64,000 nt of DNA from Clostridia bacterium (GTDB lineage Bacteria; Bacillota; Clostridia; Oscillospirales; Acutalibacteraceae), in the NCBI GenBank assembly GCA_017937865.1, contig JAGBCU010000062.1, positions 21,746 to 85,745 on the forward strand, written 5' to 3'. The notes beneath the pieces are model-generated. The model was given only the letters and a program-made list of their open reading frames with translations. It did not search any database and was not told the DNA's origin. Below, one piece after another: positions 52,949-62,013 of the stretch (positions are counted from its first letter, which is position 1; each line of letters begins with the position of its first letter). Both the position numbers and the translations under genes were made by a program.

Positions 52949-53977
52949 TTATTTTTTACCGAACAGTATTTTTAGCTTTGTTTTATTAATTACGAGCGTT
53001 ATAATCGTTGTAATTACAATAATCAAAACCGTTTGAGTGGCTCTTATTACGTAATAACTTGCGGATAAATGCTCCGCAGTATTAAAGAGTCCAAAATTTA
53101 TGAAAATTTTATTAGTTATCGGTATCAAAATAGTCTGATGCCAGGCGTAGTAAAATAAACTGTTTTCACCTATGTATTTTATCGGTTTGAGTGTGAAAAA
53201 GGTTGAGAAAATAATTACCGCAAAAATACCTGCAAAAGCTGATATAAAGGTAAAGGGCGGAAAACCGTAGGTAGAGTCAAACATTTCCATACCGTTACCC
53301 GAAATATTGTGGGTTAGATATCCGAAAACAACGTTTGCAATACCAAGTAAAATGAACAATAAAACTGCAAAAGCTCTTTTGTCTTTTATATAATCAAAAT
53401 ATTTACCGTGCTTCTTTAAAAGATAGCCACCGCAGAAAAATACCGTAGCAGTAAAGCAAACGTCAATATTCCAGGGTAGAGGCTGTCCACCGCAACGGTA
53501 GTAGTAAATACCAACGCAAACAAGCAAAACAGAAAATGCAAATTTTAATAAGTCTGACTTTATGAATTTACATATAAAGAAAAAGAAAATATTTACAAAG
53601 AATAAGCAAGCAATAAACCAAAGAGTCCAAAGTCTTTTTTGAATAATGAATTCTTTTAATAAGGTAAGGATACTCTCTCTTGTAAGCCACGACCCTCGAT
53701 ATTGTTGCAAAAAAGTAAAGACTAACATAGGTAAGCCTAAGGTGAAATAAGGGATAAGTATGCCTTTACCTTTCTTTGAAATAAAGTCATTAAACTTTAA
53801 ACTATCGTTAAATACGTACCCGGATAAAAAGAAAAATAACGGCACGTGAAATGTGTAAAGCCACACGCCGATTTTACCAACGGCTAAATGGGCAAAAATA
53901 ACGGCTATTGTGCCGTAACCCTTTGCCATATCAACCCAATCTATTCTTTTTTTAGTTGAGATATTATTGCTGACCAT
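52949..53977 (-). CDS. Membrane acyltransferase family 3 protein
   Basis: The 342-residue protein has about ten hydrophobic segments and the family-3 acyltransferase features RIDWVDMAKGYGTIAVIFAHL and FHVPLFFFLSGYVF, with the conserved His and the FFxSGY block. These enzymes move acyl groups, usually acetyl, onto cell-surface sugars. The ATG start has GAGGG about 11 bases upstream. It has its own promoter and is the leftward neighbour of a divergent flavoprotein gene. Confidence 0.85.
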   Translation of the reverse strand: MVSNNISTKKRIDWVDMAKGYGTIAVIFAHLAVGKIGVWLYTFHVPLFFFLSGYVFNDSLKFNDFISKKGKGILIPYFTLGLPMLVFTFLQQYRGSWLTRESILTLLKEFIIQKRLWTLWFIACLFFVNIFFFFICKFIKSDLLKFAFSVLLVCVGIYYYRCGGQPLPWNIDVCFTATVFFCGGYLLKKHGKYFDYIKDKRAFAVLLFILLGIANVVFGYLTHNISGNGMEMFDSTYGFPPFTFISAFAGIFAVIIFSTFFTLKPIKYIGENSLFYYAWHQTILIPITNKIFINFGLFNTAEHLSASYYVIRATQTVLIIVITTIITLVINKTKLKILFGKK

Positions 53978-54011
53978 TGTTGTAATACCCTCTACAATAT
54001 TTGTTGAAAAA

Positions 54012-54040
54012 ATATTATCATATTACTAATTTAAATTCAA
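54012..54040 (-). promoter_or_regulatory. Sigma-A promoter of the acyltransferase gene
   Basis: On the minus strand TTGAAT (54040-54035), a 17-base spacer ending TGA, and TAATAT (54017-54012). Confidence 0.6.
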
Positions 54041-54051
54041 TAACTGAAATG

Positions 54052-54080
54052 TTGATTTTCAAAGCTATAAATGATATTAT
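54052..54080 (+). promoter_or_regulatory. Sigma-A promoter of the flavoprotein gene
   Basis: TTGATT (54052-54057), a 17-base spacer ending TGA, and TATTAT (54075-54080). Confidence 0.7.
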
Positions 54081-54108
54081 TTAATAAAAATGAAAAGAGG
54101 GGTTTCTG

Positions 54109-55509
54109 ATGAAAAATGTTGATATTTTAATTGTCGGTGCTTCAACGACGGGGTGTTGGTTTGCCGAAAGAATGGCAAGAGAAGGCTTTAACGTTCTCGT
54201 TATTGAAAAAGAATTGCCCGAAAACGTTTCAAGAAGCTATGATATTTTTCATATGAGTAAACCCGAAATGGAAGAATTTGGGTTAGACATTCCCGAAGAA
54301 GACAGCCCTTTAAGAGAGTTTGCATTTAGTGGCTCACCTATGATTTCACCCTACGGTAAATACAGAAAGGGCGGCAGCTCTATTATTACAGTTGGTCTTC
54401 ATAAGCACGATTACATAATGTATATGGCTGAAAAAGCTAAAAACAGCGGTGCGGCTATTAAATACGGTGCTTCGTTTTGTGATTTGGTTTACAATGAAAA
54501 GGGTGCAGTAATCGGTGCTATATATGAAAAAAACGGTAAGAAATATACCGTATATTCAAAAATCGTAGCCGATTGCTCGGGTATCCCGTCAGTTGCAAGA
54601 ACACGCCTTCCCGATTACTATTCTGTTGAAAACTTTAAACTCACTCCACGGGATATATTCTACGTTGTACTTTATTACGTGAAATATAAAGATGAAACTG
54701 TTGACCCGAGAAAGCTTGACGGCTTTTTTATGCAATATAAATCCTGGTCTGCACCTGCGGGTGAGGGCTACGACGCTATTTTAGGCATCGGCGGTAGCTA
54801 TTCTTACGAATATTCAGAAGAGGTTTTTAATTCTCAGCTTCTTAAGAATTACAAATACCCCAATTACGATATATTAAAGGTTGAAAAAGGTCTTACGCCT
54901 TATCATCGTTCTGTTTATTCGTTTGTTGATGACGGCTTTATTGCTATGGGTGATGCCGCTTGCCTTACAAAACCCACCTGCGGTGAGGGTTGTACCTCAT
55001 CTCTCGTTCAAGGTGAAATTGCCGCAAAGGTAATAACAAAGCTTCTTAACGACGGTAAACCGCTTACAAAAAAGAATCTTTGGCTTATTAATAAACAGTA
55101 TATGGTTAAGCAGGGTAAGGATTTCGATTCAATGCGACCGCTTTTAATGGGTATTGTAGCAATTGATTTTGATGAAGCGGAGTATCTGTTTGCTAATGAT
55201 ATTTTATTCAGTGATAAAATTCTCGGCGGTCTTGATAACGGTCTTGAGCTTTCAAACGATATAATTTTATCAACCGTTAAAGGCATAGTTGCAGGCGTTT
55301 TGAAAAAGAAAATACGTCCGTCAACCGTAGGTAAAATATTAAAAGGTCTTATGCAAAGCGGTGAGGTTGGTAAGCTTTACGACAGTTACCCCGAATCACC
55401 CGCAAGCTTTCCCGAATGGAAAGAAAAAGCAGATAAGCTTTGGAATGAAATCGGTTCTCTTGCCGATACCTGCGACCCCGAAATTCTTAATAAATTAGGT
55501 ATAAAATAA
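54109..55509 (+). CDS. FAD-dependent oxidoreductase, geranylgeranyl reductase-like
   Basis: The 466-residue protein has an FAD-binding Rossmann start (DILIVGASTTGCWFAERMAREG), a second FAD-contact segment IVADCSGIPSVAR, and GFIAMGDAACLTKPTCGEGCTSSLVQGEIAAK. That layout matches the geranylgeranyl reductase / FixC-like flavoproteins. The first Gly motif is degenerate (GASTTG, not GxGxxG). The substrate is unknown; lipid or polyprenyl reduction and aromatic hydroxylation are possible. GGAAAG-like AAGAGGGG precedes the ATG. It is a single gene with its own promoter and terminator. Confidence 0.82.
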   Translation: MKNVDILIVGASTTGCWFAERMAREGFNVLVIEKELPENVSRSYDIFHMSKPEMEEFGLDIPEEDSPLREFAFSGSPMISPYGKYRKGGSSIITVGLHKHDYIMYMAEKAKNSGAAIKYGASFCDLVYNEKGAVIGAIYEKNGKKYTVYSKIVADCSGIPSVARTRLPDYYSVENFKLTPRDIFYVVLYYVKYKDETVDPRKLDGFFMQYKSWSAPAGEGYDAILGIGGSYSYEYSEEVFNSQLLKNYKYPNYDILKVEKGLTPYHRSVYSFVDDGFIAMGDAACLTKPTCGEGCTSSLVQGEIAAKVITKLLNDGKPLTKKNLWLINKQYMVKQGKDFDSMRPLLMGIVAIDFDEAEYLFANDILFSDKILGGLDNGLELSNDIILSTVKGIVAGVLKKKIRPSTVGKILKGLMQSGEVGKLYDSYPESPASFPEWKEKADKLWNEIGSLADTCDPEILNKLGIK

Positions 55510-55524
55510 AATTATATAAAAAGG

Positions 55525-55552
55525 AAAAACGGCAATGAAAATTGCCGTTTTT
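55525..55552 (+). terminator. Terminator of the flavoprotein gene
   Basis: Arms 55525-55536 and 55541-55552 form a 12-bp stem with a GAAA loop. The T-run is in the right arm and the A-run in the left arm, so it may also serve the convergent lipoprotein gene. Confidence 0.9.
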
Positions 55553-55577
55553 CTTTAATCTGTTTAAATGAGATTAG

Positions 55578-56048
55578 TTATATATTGTTATGGAAATAGT
55601 AAAGAGTAAGAGTCTGTGTATCAAAGAAATAAACGTCATAACTGACAAGTGAAGTGAAGCCATCGTCCCACGTATGTTCTTCTGAACGAATGTAGATATA
55701 ATCTTCGACATCAATAATATTTCTGTTAAAATCATATTTTACAACAAGTTCAAGAGAGTCGTCTTTGTCTTTAAAAATTTTAATCCAATTCTCAAAATCG
55801 TTTAAATGTTTATCTATTTCAGCGAAATCAGATTCTTGTATCTTTTTTAAATACTCGTTTTCTTCAATACTTACAGATGTGTAATAATATTTAGCATAGT
55901 CTGTGTAATCTTGAAATCCACCTTCAGAATAAAAGACATAATCATTATATTCACCCAAGGAAACTAATACTTTGTCCTTTGGTGAATTACAAGCGGAAAA
56001 AGAACATATTAAAAGTAGTGAAATTAAAAAATAAATAAATTTTTTCAC
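55578..56048 (-). CDS. Small lipoprotein of unknown function
   Basis: The 156-residue protein has a lipoprotein signal with lipobox FSAC (Cys20) and a 135-residue domain rich in Tyr, Asp and Glu. I recognise no family. GTG at 56048 is preferred over ATG at 56057 because it then starts MKKF and has AAAGGATGGG at good spacing. It follows the DUF4173 gene on the minus strand but has a candidate promoter of its own. Confidence 0.7.
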   Translation of the reverse strand: MKKFIYFLISLLLICSFSACNSPKDKVLVSLGEYNDYVFYSEGGFQDYTDYAKYYYTSVSIEENEYLKKIQESDFAEIDKHLNDFENWIKIFKDKDDSLELVVKYDFNRNIIDVEDYIYIRSEEHTWDDGFTSLVSYDVYFFDTQTLTLYYFHNNI

Positions 56049-56088
56049 GCTACCCATCCTTTCAAATTTATCCGTAACATGTTATAAA

Positions 56089-56118
56089 ATATTATTTGTA
56101 GAGCGTTCACTTTATCAA
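56089..56118 (-). promoter_or_regulatory. Candidate promoter of the small lipoprotein gene
   Basis: On the minus strand TTGATA (56118-56113), an 18-base spacer and TAATAT (56094-56089). The match is moderate. Confidence 0.4.
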
Positions 56119-56122
56119 TACT

Positions 56123-57769
56123 CTAAATGTCACTAAAAACCTCACTATTATATTCTTCTGTCAATTCGTCTTTAATAGTGGTTTCCTCGTCATATACGTA
56201 ATCATCATATCCAACGAATTCATCGTCTGCAAATTTTAAAAAATATTCATCTCTATCAAATCCGGGGTTATCTCTAATGAATTTATCCAACGCAATTCTT
56301 GCCTGCTCCCATGTATAATTCTTTTCAAAGATGCTTTTCTTTACAAGTTTTTCTTCTGTACATTCTTCGATTGACGCAATACCCATATCGTATATTAAAT
56401 AAGAGTTTAATTCGATTTCACGAACTACATAGTAATTGTCTTCAAGCGGTTTTTCTTCAGAAAGCTTTACAAGCACGGGCAAACCGCTTACGCCTAAATT
56501 TCCTATTTGCTCAACGTCTATGCTGATTTTACCTTCCTTGTAAGCCTTATAGTTGTAGTTTGCAATTACAGTATTTATATCTATTACTGATATAGATATC
56601 ATTGTAAGAGTACAAACAAGAATTATAGCTTTTATGTATTTAAGTCTTGTGAAAATAAGCTTGATTAAAAGTATTACGAAGATAATTGCCAGCATCATCA
56701 TAAATACGCTTGTAAGCACTCTCAATTGAGTAAGTCCGTAAAGTGAAATATATTTCATCATTTTTACAAAAGCTGTTGAAATATAAAAAACCGTAAACAA
56801 GCAAAGGAAAGATAACAAAACTCTTGTTGAAGCAGGTATCTTTTTGCTTTCTGTTTTAGTAACGGATACAGAGCATATAAAAAGAATTACAAAGTTTATA
56901 AAAGCTATAACGCCCATTTGAAAAAATCCGCTTCTTGCGAATTGTGCTGCACTGTAATTCTCGGGCAAAAGGAATGAAAAAGCCTTCGAAATATATGCTA
57001 ATTGAGAAATAATGTAAGCAATATAAACAATAGAAGTTGTGCCTAAAACGGTGTTAAGAATAACTTTTGAAATTTTGTCGGGAATGTTCTTTGCATTATT
57101 ATTAATCTGGTCTTCTTTTTTTAATGAAAAAAGAAATCCAAAGAAAACAGGCGTTAAAATAATGCTTAATATTAAAGCAAGTATTATAAGAATTGAGTTT
57201 TCAAATAATGATGAAACTAACGTTCCAAAAGCGATATCCGATGACGTAAGCAATGGGATTATTGCACAAAGAACAGGGATAGATATACCGAAGCCGATTA
57301 AAAGCTGTAAAATGTTTTTAGCCTTACCGCCCTTTGCAGATTCTTTTATGCTCCTGAAGGGAAGAAGAAAATTATCAAAAACAGAAGCAAAGGTTTTCTT
57401 AATTGAGTTAAGAATATAGGCATAGCTTCCGTCGCAATTGTTGTTTGCCGATAGGTTTGTAAAAAATACCGTGCAAATAAATATCAAATATATAAATGAT
57501 AAAAATTTAATAAAGGAATTGCTTATAACTGAAAATCCGCAACAAAGAGCAATTATACATATAAACAGTAAAGTGTTAAATATTTTATCGTTGCATTTTT
57601 TTGAAAATGTGTAACTTGCTCCTGCTATTAAAAGAGCAACAAATCCTATTGTAAAGCCGAAATTAAAGCCGTTAAAAGCACCTAATCTTATTGTAATAAA
57701 AAGTGTTATTAAAGTGGAAATTAAACCAAAGATATCTACTTTATTAAAGGGATAAACCTTATTAGTCAT
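56123..57769 (-). CDS. DUF4173-type polytopic membrane protein
   Basis: The 548-residue protein has about twelve hydrophobic segments in the first 420 residues and a hydrophilic C-terminus of about 120 residues rich in acidic residues, consistent with the DUF4173/DUF4153 family often found beside a small XRE regulator. The start has a good Shine-Dalgarno, GAGGAA, that overlaps the end of the XRE gene. It lies 2 bases after that gene. Its function is unknown; related loci are often linked to envelope stress or sensing. Confidence 0.8.
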   Translation of the reverse strand: MTNKVYPFNKVDIFGLISTLITLFITIRLGAFNGFNFGFTIGFVALLIAGASYTFSKKCNDKIFNTLLFICIIALCCGFSVISNSFIKFLSFIYLIFICTVFFTNLSANNNCDGSYAYILNSIKKTFASVFDNFLLPFRSIKESAKGGKAKNILQLLIGFGISIPVLCAIIPLLTSSDIAFGTLVSSLFENSILIILALILSIILTPVFFGFLFSLKKEDQINNNAKNIPDKISKVILNTVLGTTSIVYIAYIISQLAYISKAFSFLLPENYSAAQFARSGFFQMGVIAFINFVILFICSVSVTKTESKKIPASTRVLLSFLCLFTVFYISTAFVKMMKYISLYGLTQLRVLTSVFMMMLAIIFVILLIKLIFTRLKYIKAIILVCTLTMISISVIDINTVIANYNYKAYKEGKISIDVEQIGNLGVSGLPVLVKLSEEKPLEDNYYVVREIELNSYLIYDMGIASIEECTEEKLVKKSIFEKNYTWEQARIALDKFIRDNPGFDRDEYFLKFADDEFVGYDDYVYDEETTIKDELTEEYNSEVFSDI

Positions 57770-57771
57770 AA

Positions 57772-57990
57772 TTATTCCTCCTGTTCACCGTCCGTATATT
57801 CTAAAATATCACCGGGTTGACAGTTAAGCTCACGGCAAATTGCTGATAGGGTAGAGAATCGCACCGCCTTTGCTTTACCTGTTTTTAATATTGAAAGGTT
57901 GGTTTGGGTTAAGCCTACTTTGCTTGCAAGCTCTCCTGATGACATCTTTCTTTTTGCAAGCATTACGTCAAGATTTACTATAATTGCCAT
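57772..57990 (-). CDS. Small XRE-family transcriptional regulator (YozG-like)
   Basis: The 72-residue protein is one helix-turn-helix domain with SSGELASKVGLTQTNLSILKTGKA as the recognition region and CRELNCQPGDILEY at the end. It matches the short YozG-type XRE regulators that pair with DUF2975 membrane proteins. The genes on both sides are spaced by 2 bases, so they share one mRNA. It probably controls its own operon; two CGATAAATT repeats near the operon promoter are candidate operators. Confidence 0.92.
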   Translation of the reverse strand: MAIIVNLDVMLAKRKMSSGELASKVGLTQTNLSILKTGKAKAVRFSTLSAICRELNCQPGDILEYTDGEQEE

Positions 57991-57992
57991 AT

Positions 57993-58439
57993 TTACACCG
58001 TCAAATCATTTTCATTTTTTATCATAGTTCCGTATTCAAAAGCATTTTTCAATATTCGTAAGAATAACCACATAAATCCGGCGGCAGCAGGGATAGGTAA
58101 GCCTGCAATAAAGAAAAAGCAAAGGGGTATCGAAAGGGGTACAACAGAAAGACAAGCGTATGAAAGTATTTTAAGGTATTTTACGTTGCTTTCAATAAAA
58201 ACGTTTCCGCCTTCAAGATTTTTAATAAATTTAAATAAATAAACAAGAGTTATCATTGCGGAAGGGGAGCACGCGTAAAAAACTGCTATAAGCACGTTCG
58301 CAACGTTCTCTCTTGTGTCTGACATTTCGCAGTACCATTTAAATATAAACGGTGCTGTAAATAAAAAGAAAACGAAAAAACAACATAGGATAATAACTAC
58401 TATTTTTGTGATTTTTAAAGATTTCTCTGAATGTTTCAT
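57993..58439 (-). CDS. DUF2975 membrane protein
   Basis: The 148-residue protein has four hydrophobic segments in the pattern of DUF2975, which nearly always lies directly before a YozG-like XRE gene, as here. The start is preceded by AAGGAG. It is the first gene of the DUF2975-XRE-DUF4173 unit. It may signal to the regulator from the membrane, but that is inference. Confidence 0.88.
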   Translation of the reverse strand: MKHSEKSLKITKIVVIILCCFFVFFLFTAPFIFKWYCEMSDTRENVANVLIAVFYACSPSAMITLVYLFKFIKNLEGGNVFIESNVKYLKILSYACLSVVPLSIPLCFFFIAGLPIPAAAGFMWLFLRILKNAFEYGTMIKNENDLTV

Positions 58440-58462
58440 AGATTTTCATCTCCTTGAGCCCG

Positions 58463-58491
58463 ATAATAGCAGAGAATTTATCGAAAAACAA
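58463..58491 (-). promoter_or_regulatory. Sigma-A promoter of the DUF2975 operon
   Basis: On the minus strand TTGTTT (58491-58486), a 17-base spacer ending TGC, and TATTAT (58468-58463). Confidence 0.65.
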
Positions 58492-58504
58492 TAAAAATTT
58501 ATCG
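58475..58504 (-). promoter_or_regulatory. Direct repeat, candidate XRE operator
   Basis: CGATAAATT (minus strand) occurs at 58504-58496 and 58483-58475, exactly 21 bases apart, flanking the -35 box. Spacing of two helical turns suits a dimeric regulator. Confidence 0.5.
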
Positions 58505-58567
58505 TTTGTAATAAAATTGTAACATTTATGACAGCAGAAAAGTTAGCTTCTTTGATAAAAATTTAAC

Positions 58568-58596
58568 TTGACATTAATACTTCTTTAAACTATTAT
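58568..58596 (+). promoter_or_regulatory. Sigma-A promoter of the flavin/Fe-S reductase gene
   Basis: TTGACA (58568-58573), a 17-base spacer and TATTAT (58591-58596). Confidence 0.82.
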
Positions 58597-58656
58597 ATAG
58601 TAGAACATTTATGTTGTGGATTTATATGTTTAAAATATTGAGAAGGAAGTGTTTTA

Positions 58657-60720
58657 ATGAATCCTCAGTACGAATCTTTGTTTACACCTTGGAAGATTGG
58701 TAACGTTGAAATCAAAAACCGTATAGTTATGTGTCCTATGGGTGGTACATCTCTTTTCGGTTGGTTTGAGCTCGGCGGTTGCCATTTCGACAAGGAAGCA
58801 GCAAAGCTTTTCTTAGAAAGAGCTAACAACAACGTTGGTCTTATTATTCCCGGTATCGCTCCTTTACGTGATACCTTCTGGGGCAAATGGCTCTGGCAGA
58901 ATCCTAAGATGTTTGACGAGCTTAAAGAGTTTATGGATGAAATACATAAAACAGGTGCAAAGCTTTTCATTCAGCTTACAGCCGGTATGGGTCGTTCATG
59001 GGCTATTACAGAGCTTATCGCTCCTCTTCACAAAAACAAATTTACTCGTGCTTTGATTAAACCCGTTATTGATACATCACACGAGTTAGCTTCTCCCAGT
59101 CCTCAGAAATCACGTTGGGCTCACGATATTGAGTGTCCCGAAATGACAGTTGAGCAGATTCACGAAATTATTGAAGCATTTGCTAAAACTGCAAAGCTCT
59201 GCCGTGATGCAGGTGTTGACGGTGTTGAAGTTCATGCTGTTCACGAAGGCTACCTTCTTGACCAGTTTGCTATCGAATACTTCAACAAACGTACTGACGA
59301 ATATGGCGGAAGCTTTGAAAACAGATACCGTTTCGCAGTTGACGTAGTTAAAGCTATCAAGGCTGCTTGCGGTGATGATTTCCCCGTATCTCTTCGTTAC
59401 TCAGTTGAGTCTAAAATGAAAGACTTCTGCTACGGTGCAATGCCCGGTGAAGAATATACAGAGGTTGGCCGTGCAATGCCCGAATCCGAAAAGGCTGCTA
59501 AATACCTTCAGGATGCAGGCTACGATATGCTTAACGCTGACAATGGTACATACGACTCATGGTACTGGGCTCATCCTCCCATGTATATGCCTCAGAACTG
59601 TAACCTTGACGACGTTGCTCATATTAAACAGTTCGTTGATATTCCCGTTGTTTGTGCAGGTAGAATGGAGCCTGATGCTGGTGCTAAAGCAGTTGCAGAA
59701 GGCAAAATTGACGGTGTCGGTGTTGCCCGTCAGTTCCTTGTTGACCCCGAATGGATTACAAAGTTGATTGAAGACAGAGTAGAAGAGATTAAGCCTTGTA
59801 TCTGCTGTCACGCAGGTTGCTTTAACTTCTCATCATCAAAGGGTCACGCTAATACTCAGGATCTTTTCGATACAATGGGTCTTTCAAGATGTGCTCTTAA
59901 CCCCAAAACAATGCAGTCAAAGAAATACAAAATTGAGCCCGCTAAGAAGAGTAAGAAAATTGCTGTCATCGGTGGCGGTATCGGTGGTATGGAGGCTGCT
60001 ATCGTTTGTGCAAAACGCGGTCATAAGGTTGACCTTTATGAGAAAACAGATAAGCTCGGCGGTGTATTTATTGCAGCAGCTGCTCCCTCATATAAAGAAA
60101 AAGACCGTGACCTTATCGCTTGGTACAACCGCGAGGTTAACAAGTACGATGCAATCACAATTCATATGAATACAGAGATTAAAGACGTTGCTTCTCTTAA
60201 CGCTGATGAAGTAATCGTTGCTACAGGCTCTGTTGCTAACAAGATTCCCGTTAAGGGCGCTGATAAGGCAATTGAAGCAATTGACTACCTTCTTGGTAAT
60301 AAAGAGGTTGGTCAGAACGTTACTGTTGTTGGTGGCGGTCTTACAGGCTGTGAAATCGCTTACGAGCTTTACCTTCAGGGCAAGAATCCTACAATCGTTG
60401 AAATGCAGGATGACCTTATTACAACTCCCGGTATTGCTCTTGCAAATACAAGCTTTCTTCGTGACTTCTTTAAAACTAATAAAGTTCCTGTTTACCTTGA
60501 AACAAAAACAACAGAAATCACTGATACAAGTGTAACTGTTATGACTAAAGACGGTAAAACAGAAACAATTCCTGCAGACAGTGTTATTCTTTCTGTTGGT
60601 TATAAACCCGCTCCCATTGCTGAAAAGAGCAAACACGTTCACATTATCGGTGACGCTCTTAAAGTCGGCAACCTTCGTACAGTTATCTGGAAGGCTTGGG
60701 ATGTAGCTATGAAGCTTTAA
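58657..60720 (+). CDS. NADH:flavin oxidoreductase / enoate reductase-type protein (OYE family, Fe-S and FAD)
   Basis: The 687-residue protein resembles 2-enoate reductases such as FldZ and the BaiH/BaiCD bile-acid enzymes. Residues 1-370 form the Old Yellow Enzyme barrel (FMN), with IQLTAGMGR and DGVEVHAVHEGYLLDQF. The Fe-S motif has Cys381, Cys384 and Cys388, and Cys412 is the likely fourth ligand. The gap from Cys388 to Cys412 is about twice that of many relatives. The FAD and NAD domains begin at GGGIGG (439-444) and at VVGGGLTGCE. No signal peptide. The substrate is not readable; unsaturated acids, steroids or bile acids are options. Confidence 0.9.
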   Translation: MNPQYESLFTPWKIGNVEIKNRIVMCPMGGTSLFGWFELGGCHFDKEAAKLFLERANNNVGLIIPGIAPLRDTFWGKWLWQNPKMFDELKEFMDEIHKTGAKLFIQLTAGMGRSWAITELIAPLHKNKFTRALIKPVIDTSHELASPSPQKSRWAHDIECPEMTVEQIHEIIEAFAKTAKLCRDAGVDGVEVHAVHEGYLLDQFAIEYFNKRTDEYGGSFENRYRFAVDVVKAIKAACGDDFPVSLRYSVESKMKDFCYGAMPGEEYTEVGRAMPESEKAAKYLQDAGYDMLNADNGTYDSWYWAHPPMYMPQNCNLDDVAHIKQFVDIPVVCAGRMEPDAGAKAVAEGKIDGVGVARQFLVDPEWITKLIEDRVEEIKPCICCHAGCFNFSSSKGHANTQDLFDTMGLSRCALNPKTMQSKKYKIEPAKKSKKIAVIGGGIGGMEAAIVCAKRGHKVDLYEKTDKLGGVFIAAAAPSYKEKDRDLIAWYNREVNKYDAITIHMNTEIKDVASLNADEVIVATGSVANKIPVKGADKAIEAIDYLLGNKEVGQNVTVVGGGLTGCEIAYELYLQGKNPTIVEMQDDLITTPGIALANTSFLRDFFKTNKVPVYLETKTTEITDTSVTVMTKDGKTETIPADSVILSVGYKPAPIAEKSKHVHIIGDALKVGNLRTVIWKAWDVAMKL

Positions 60721-60735
60721 TAACTCTTTGATTTT

Positions 60736-60765
60736 AAACTGACGGCATTTGCCGTCAGTTTTTCT
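60736..60765 (+). terminator. Terminator of the flavin/Fe-S reductase gene
   Basis: Arms 60736-60747 and 60750-60761 form a 12-bp stem closed by a short loop, with a T-run after it. The AGE promoter starts just downstream. Confidence 0.9.
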
Positions 60766-60774
60766 TTATTTTTG

Positions 60775-60803
60775 TTGTCTTTTTTTGTCGGGTGTGTTAT
60801 ATT
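60775..60803 (+). promoter_or_regulatory. Sigma-A promoter of the HexNAc operon
   Basis: TTGTCT (60775-60780), a 17-base spacer ending TGT, and TATATT (60798-60803). Confidence 0.6.
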
Positions 60804-60846
60804 ATTATTTAATGTAATAAAAATTATTCCGTCAGGAGCTGTTAAA

Positions 60847-62004
60847 ATGAATTATAGAAAAGATTTAGTTGAAAATATCCTTCCTTTTTGGTTAAAAAAT
60901 TCAATAGACTATGAAAACGGCGGTATTTATACCTGCCTTGACTGTGAAGGTAATATTTACGGTACTGATAAAAGCGTTTGGTTTCAGGGGAGAGCATTAT
61001 GGGTTTTCTCAAAGGCTTATAACCTTATAGAGAAAAATGAAGAATATCTTAAGGCTGCTAAAACAATTTATTCTTTCCTTCCTAAATGTACTGATACTGA
61101 CGGCAGAATGTTCTTTACCGTTACTGCTGACGGTCGTGAGCTTCAGAAGAGAAGATATTATTTCTCCGAAACCTTTGCCGCAATCGGTTGTGCAGAGCTT
61201 TACAAAGCAACAGGGGATAAAGAGGTTTTAGAAAGTGCTGAAAAGTACTTTACAGTTGCTTACGAGTGCTTTACCGGTGTTCGTAAAAATCAGCCTAAAA
61301 TCAACCCCGATAATATTGATTCAAAAGCACTTTCACCCGTTATGATTATGCTTGCAACTGCTCAGGTAATGAGAAGTGTTGACGGTCTTTACGATAAATA
61401 TAACAAAATCTGCGGTGAATGTCTTAGTGAGATTTTAAACGGTGGATATCTTACTGAAAGAGCTTTACTTGAAAGCGTTACTAAAAAAGGCGAGTTTATA
61501 AATAGTCCTAACGGCAGAATCGTTAACCCCGGTCATTCTCTTGAGGCTGCATGGTTTATTATGGCTGAGGGTCTTGTTACGGGTAACGACGAGGCTGTTA
61601 ATATCGCTAAACATATTATAGATATTACTCTTCCTCTCGGTTGGGATAAGAAAAACGGCGGTATTATTGCGTTTACAGATTTAGAGGGTAAGCCTCCCGT
61701 TCAGCTTGAATGGGATATGAAGCTTTGGTGGCCTCAGTGTGAAGCTATGATTGCCGCAAGACTTGCTTATCTTCACTTTAAAGAAGAGAAATATAACGAC
61801 GTTTATCTTCAGCTTAAAGAATACTGTGAAAAATACTTCTGCGATGATGAATGTGGAGAGTGGTACGGCTATCTTCATTACGATAATACCGTTTCAACAA
61901 CTCTTAAGGGCAATATCTTCAAAGGACCTTTCCATATTCCGAGACTTTATATGATTATGGCATCTATGGATGAAACTGACGGTATTACCGAGTATATGAA
62001 ATAA
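60847..62004 (+). CDS. N-acylglucosamine 2-epimerase family protein (AGE)
   Basis: The 385-residue alpha/alpha-barrel protein has VWFQGRALWVFSKAY, RRYYFSETFAA, VNPGHSLEAAWF with the catalytic His, and WDMKLWWPQCEAMIA. These place it in the AGE (renin-binding-protein) family, which interconverts GlcNAc and ManNAc; some members epimerise cellobiose or mannose. The ATG at 60847 is preferred because CAGGAGC lies upstream and the frame then starts at the usual Met. It is the first of three genes in an operon that ends with a HexNAc kinase, which favours an amino-sugar role. Confidence 0.85.
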   Translation: MNYRKDLVENILPFWLKNSIDYENGGIYTCLDCEGNIYGTDKSVWFQGRALWVFSKAYNLIEKNEEYLKAAKTIYSFLPKCTDTDGRMFFTVTADGRELQKRRYYFSETFAAIGCAELYKATGDKEVLESAEKYFTVAYECFTGVRKNQPKINPDNIDSKALSPVMIMLATAQVMRSVDGLYDKYNKICGECLSEILNGGYLTERALLESVTKKGEFINSPNGRIVNPGHSLEAAWFIMAEGLVTGNDEAVNIAKHIIDITLPLGWDKKNGGIIAFTDLEGKPPVQLEWDMKLWWPQCEAMIAARLAYLHFKEEKYNDVYLQLKEYCEKYFCDDECGEWYGYLHYDNTVSTTLKGNIFKGPFHIPRLYMIMASMDETDGITEYMK

Positions 62005-62013
62005 GGTGACGAT

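Noticed and set aside
58602..58617. GAACATTTATGTT near the promoter of the flavin/Fe-S reductase gene, like the word at 15860
   Set aside because: The right half does not match GTTC/GTTT, and a single copy after the -10 is weak support for LexA control.
60088..60642. Minus-strand open frame of 184 codons inside the flavin/Fe-S reductase gene
   Set aside because: Shadow of a clearly coding frame; Cys/Asn-rich sequence typical of antisense translation.
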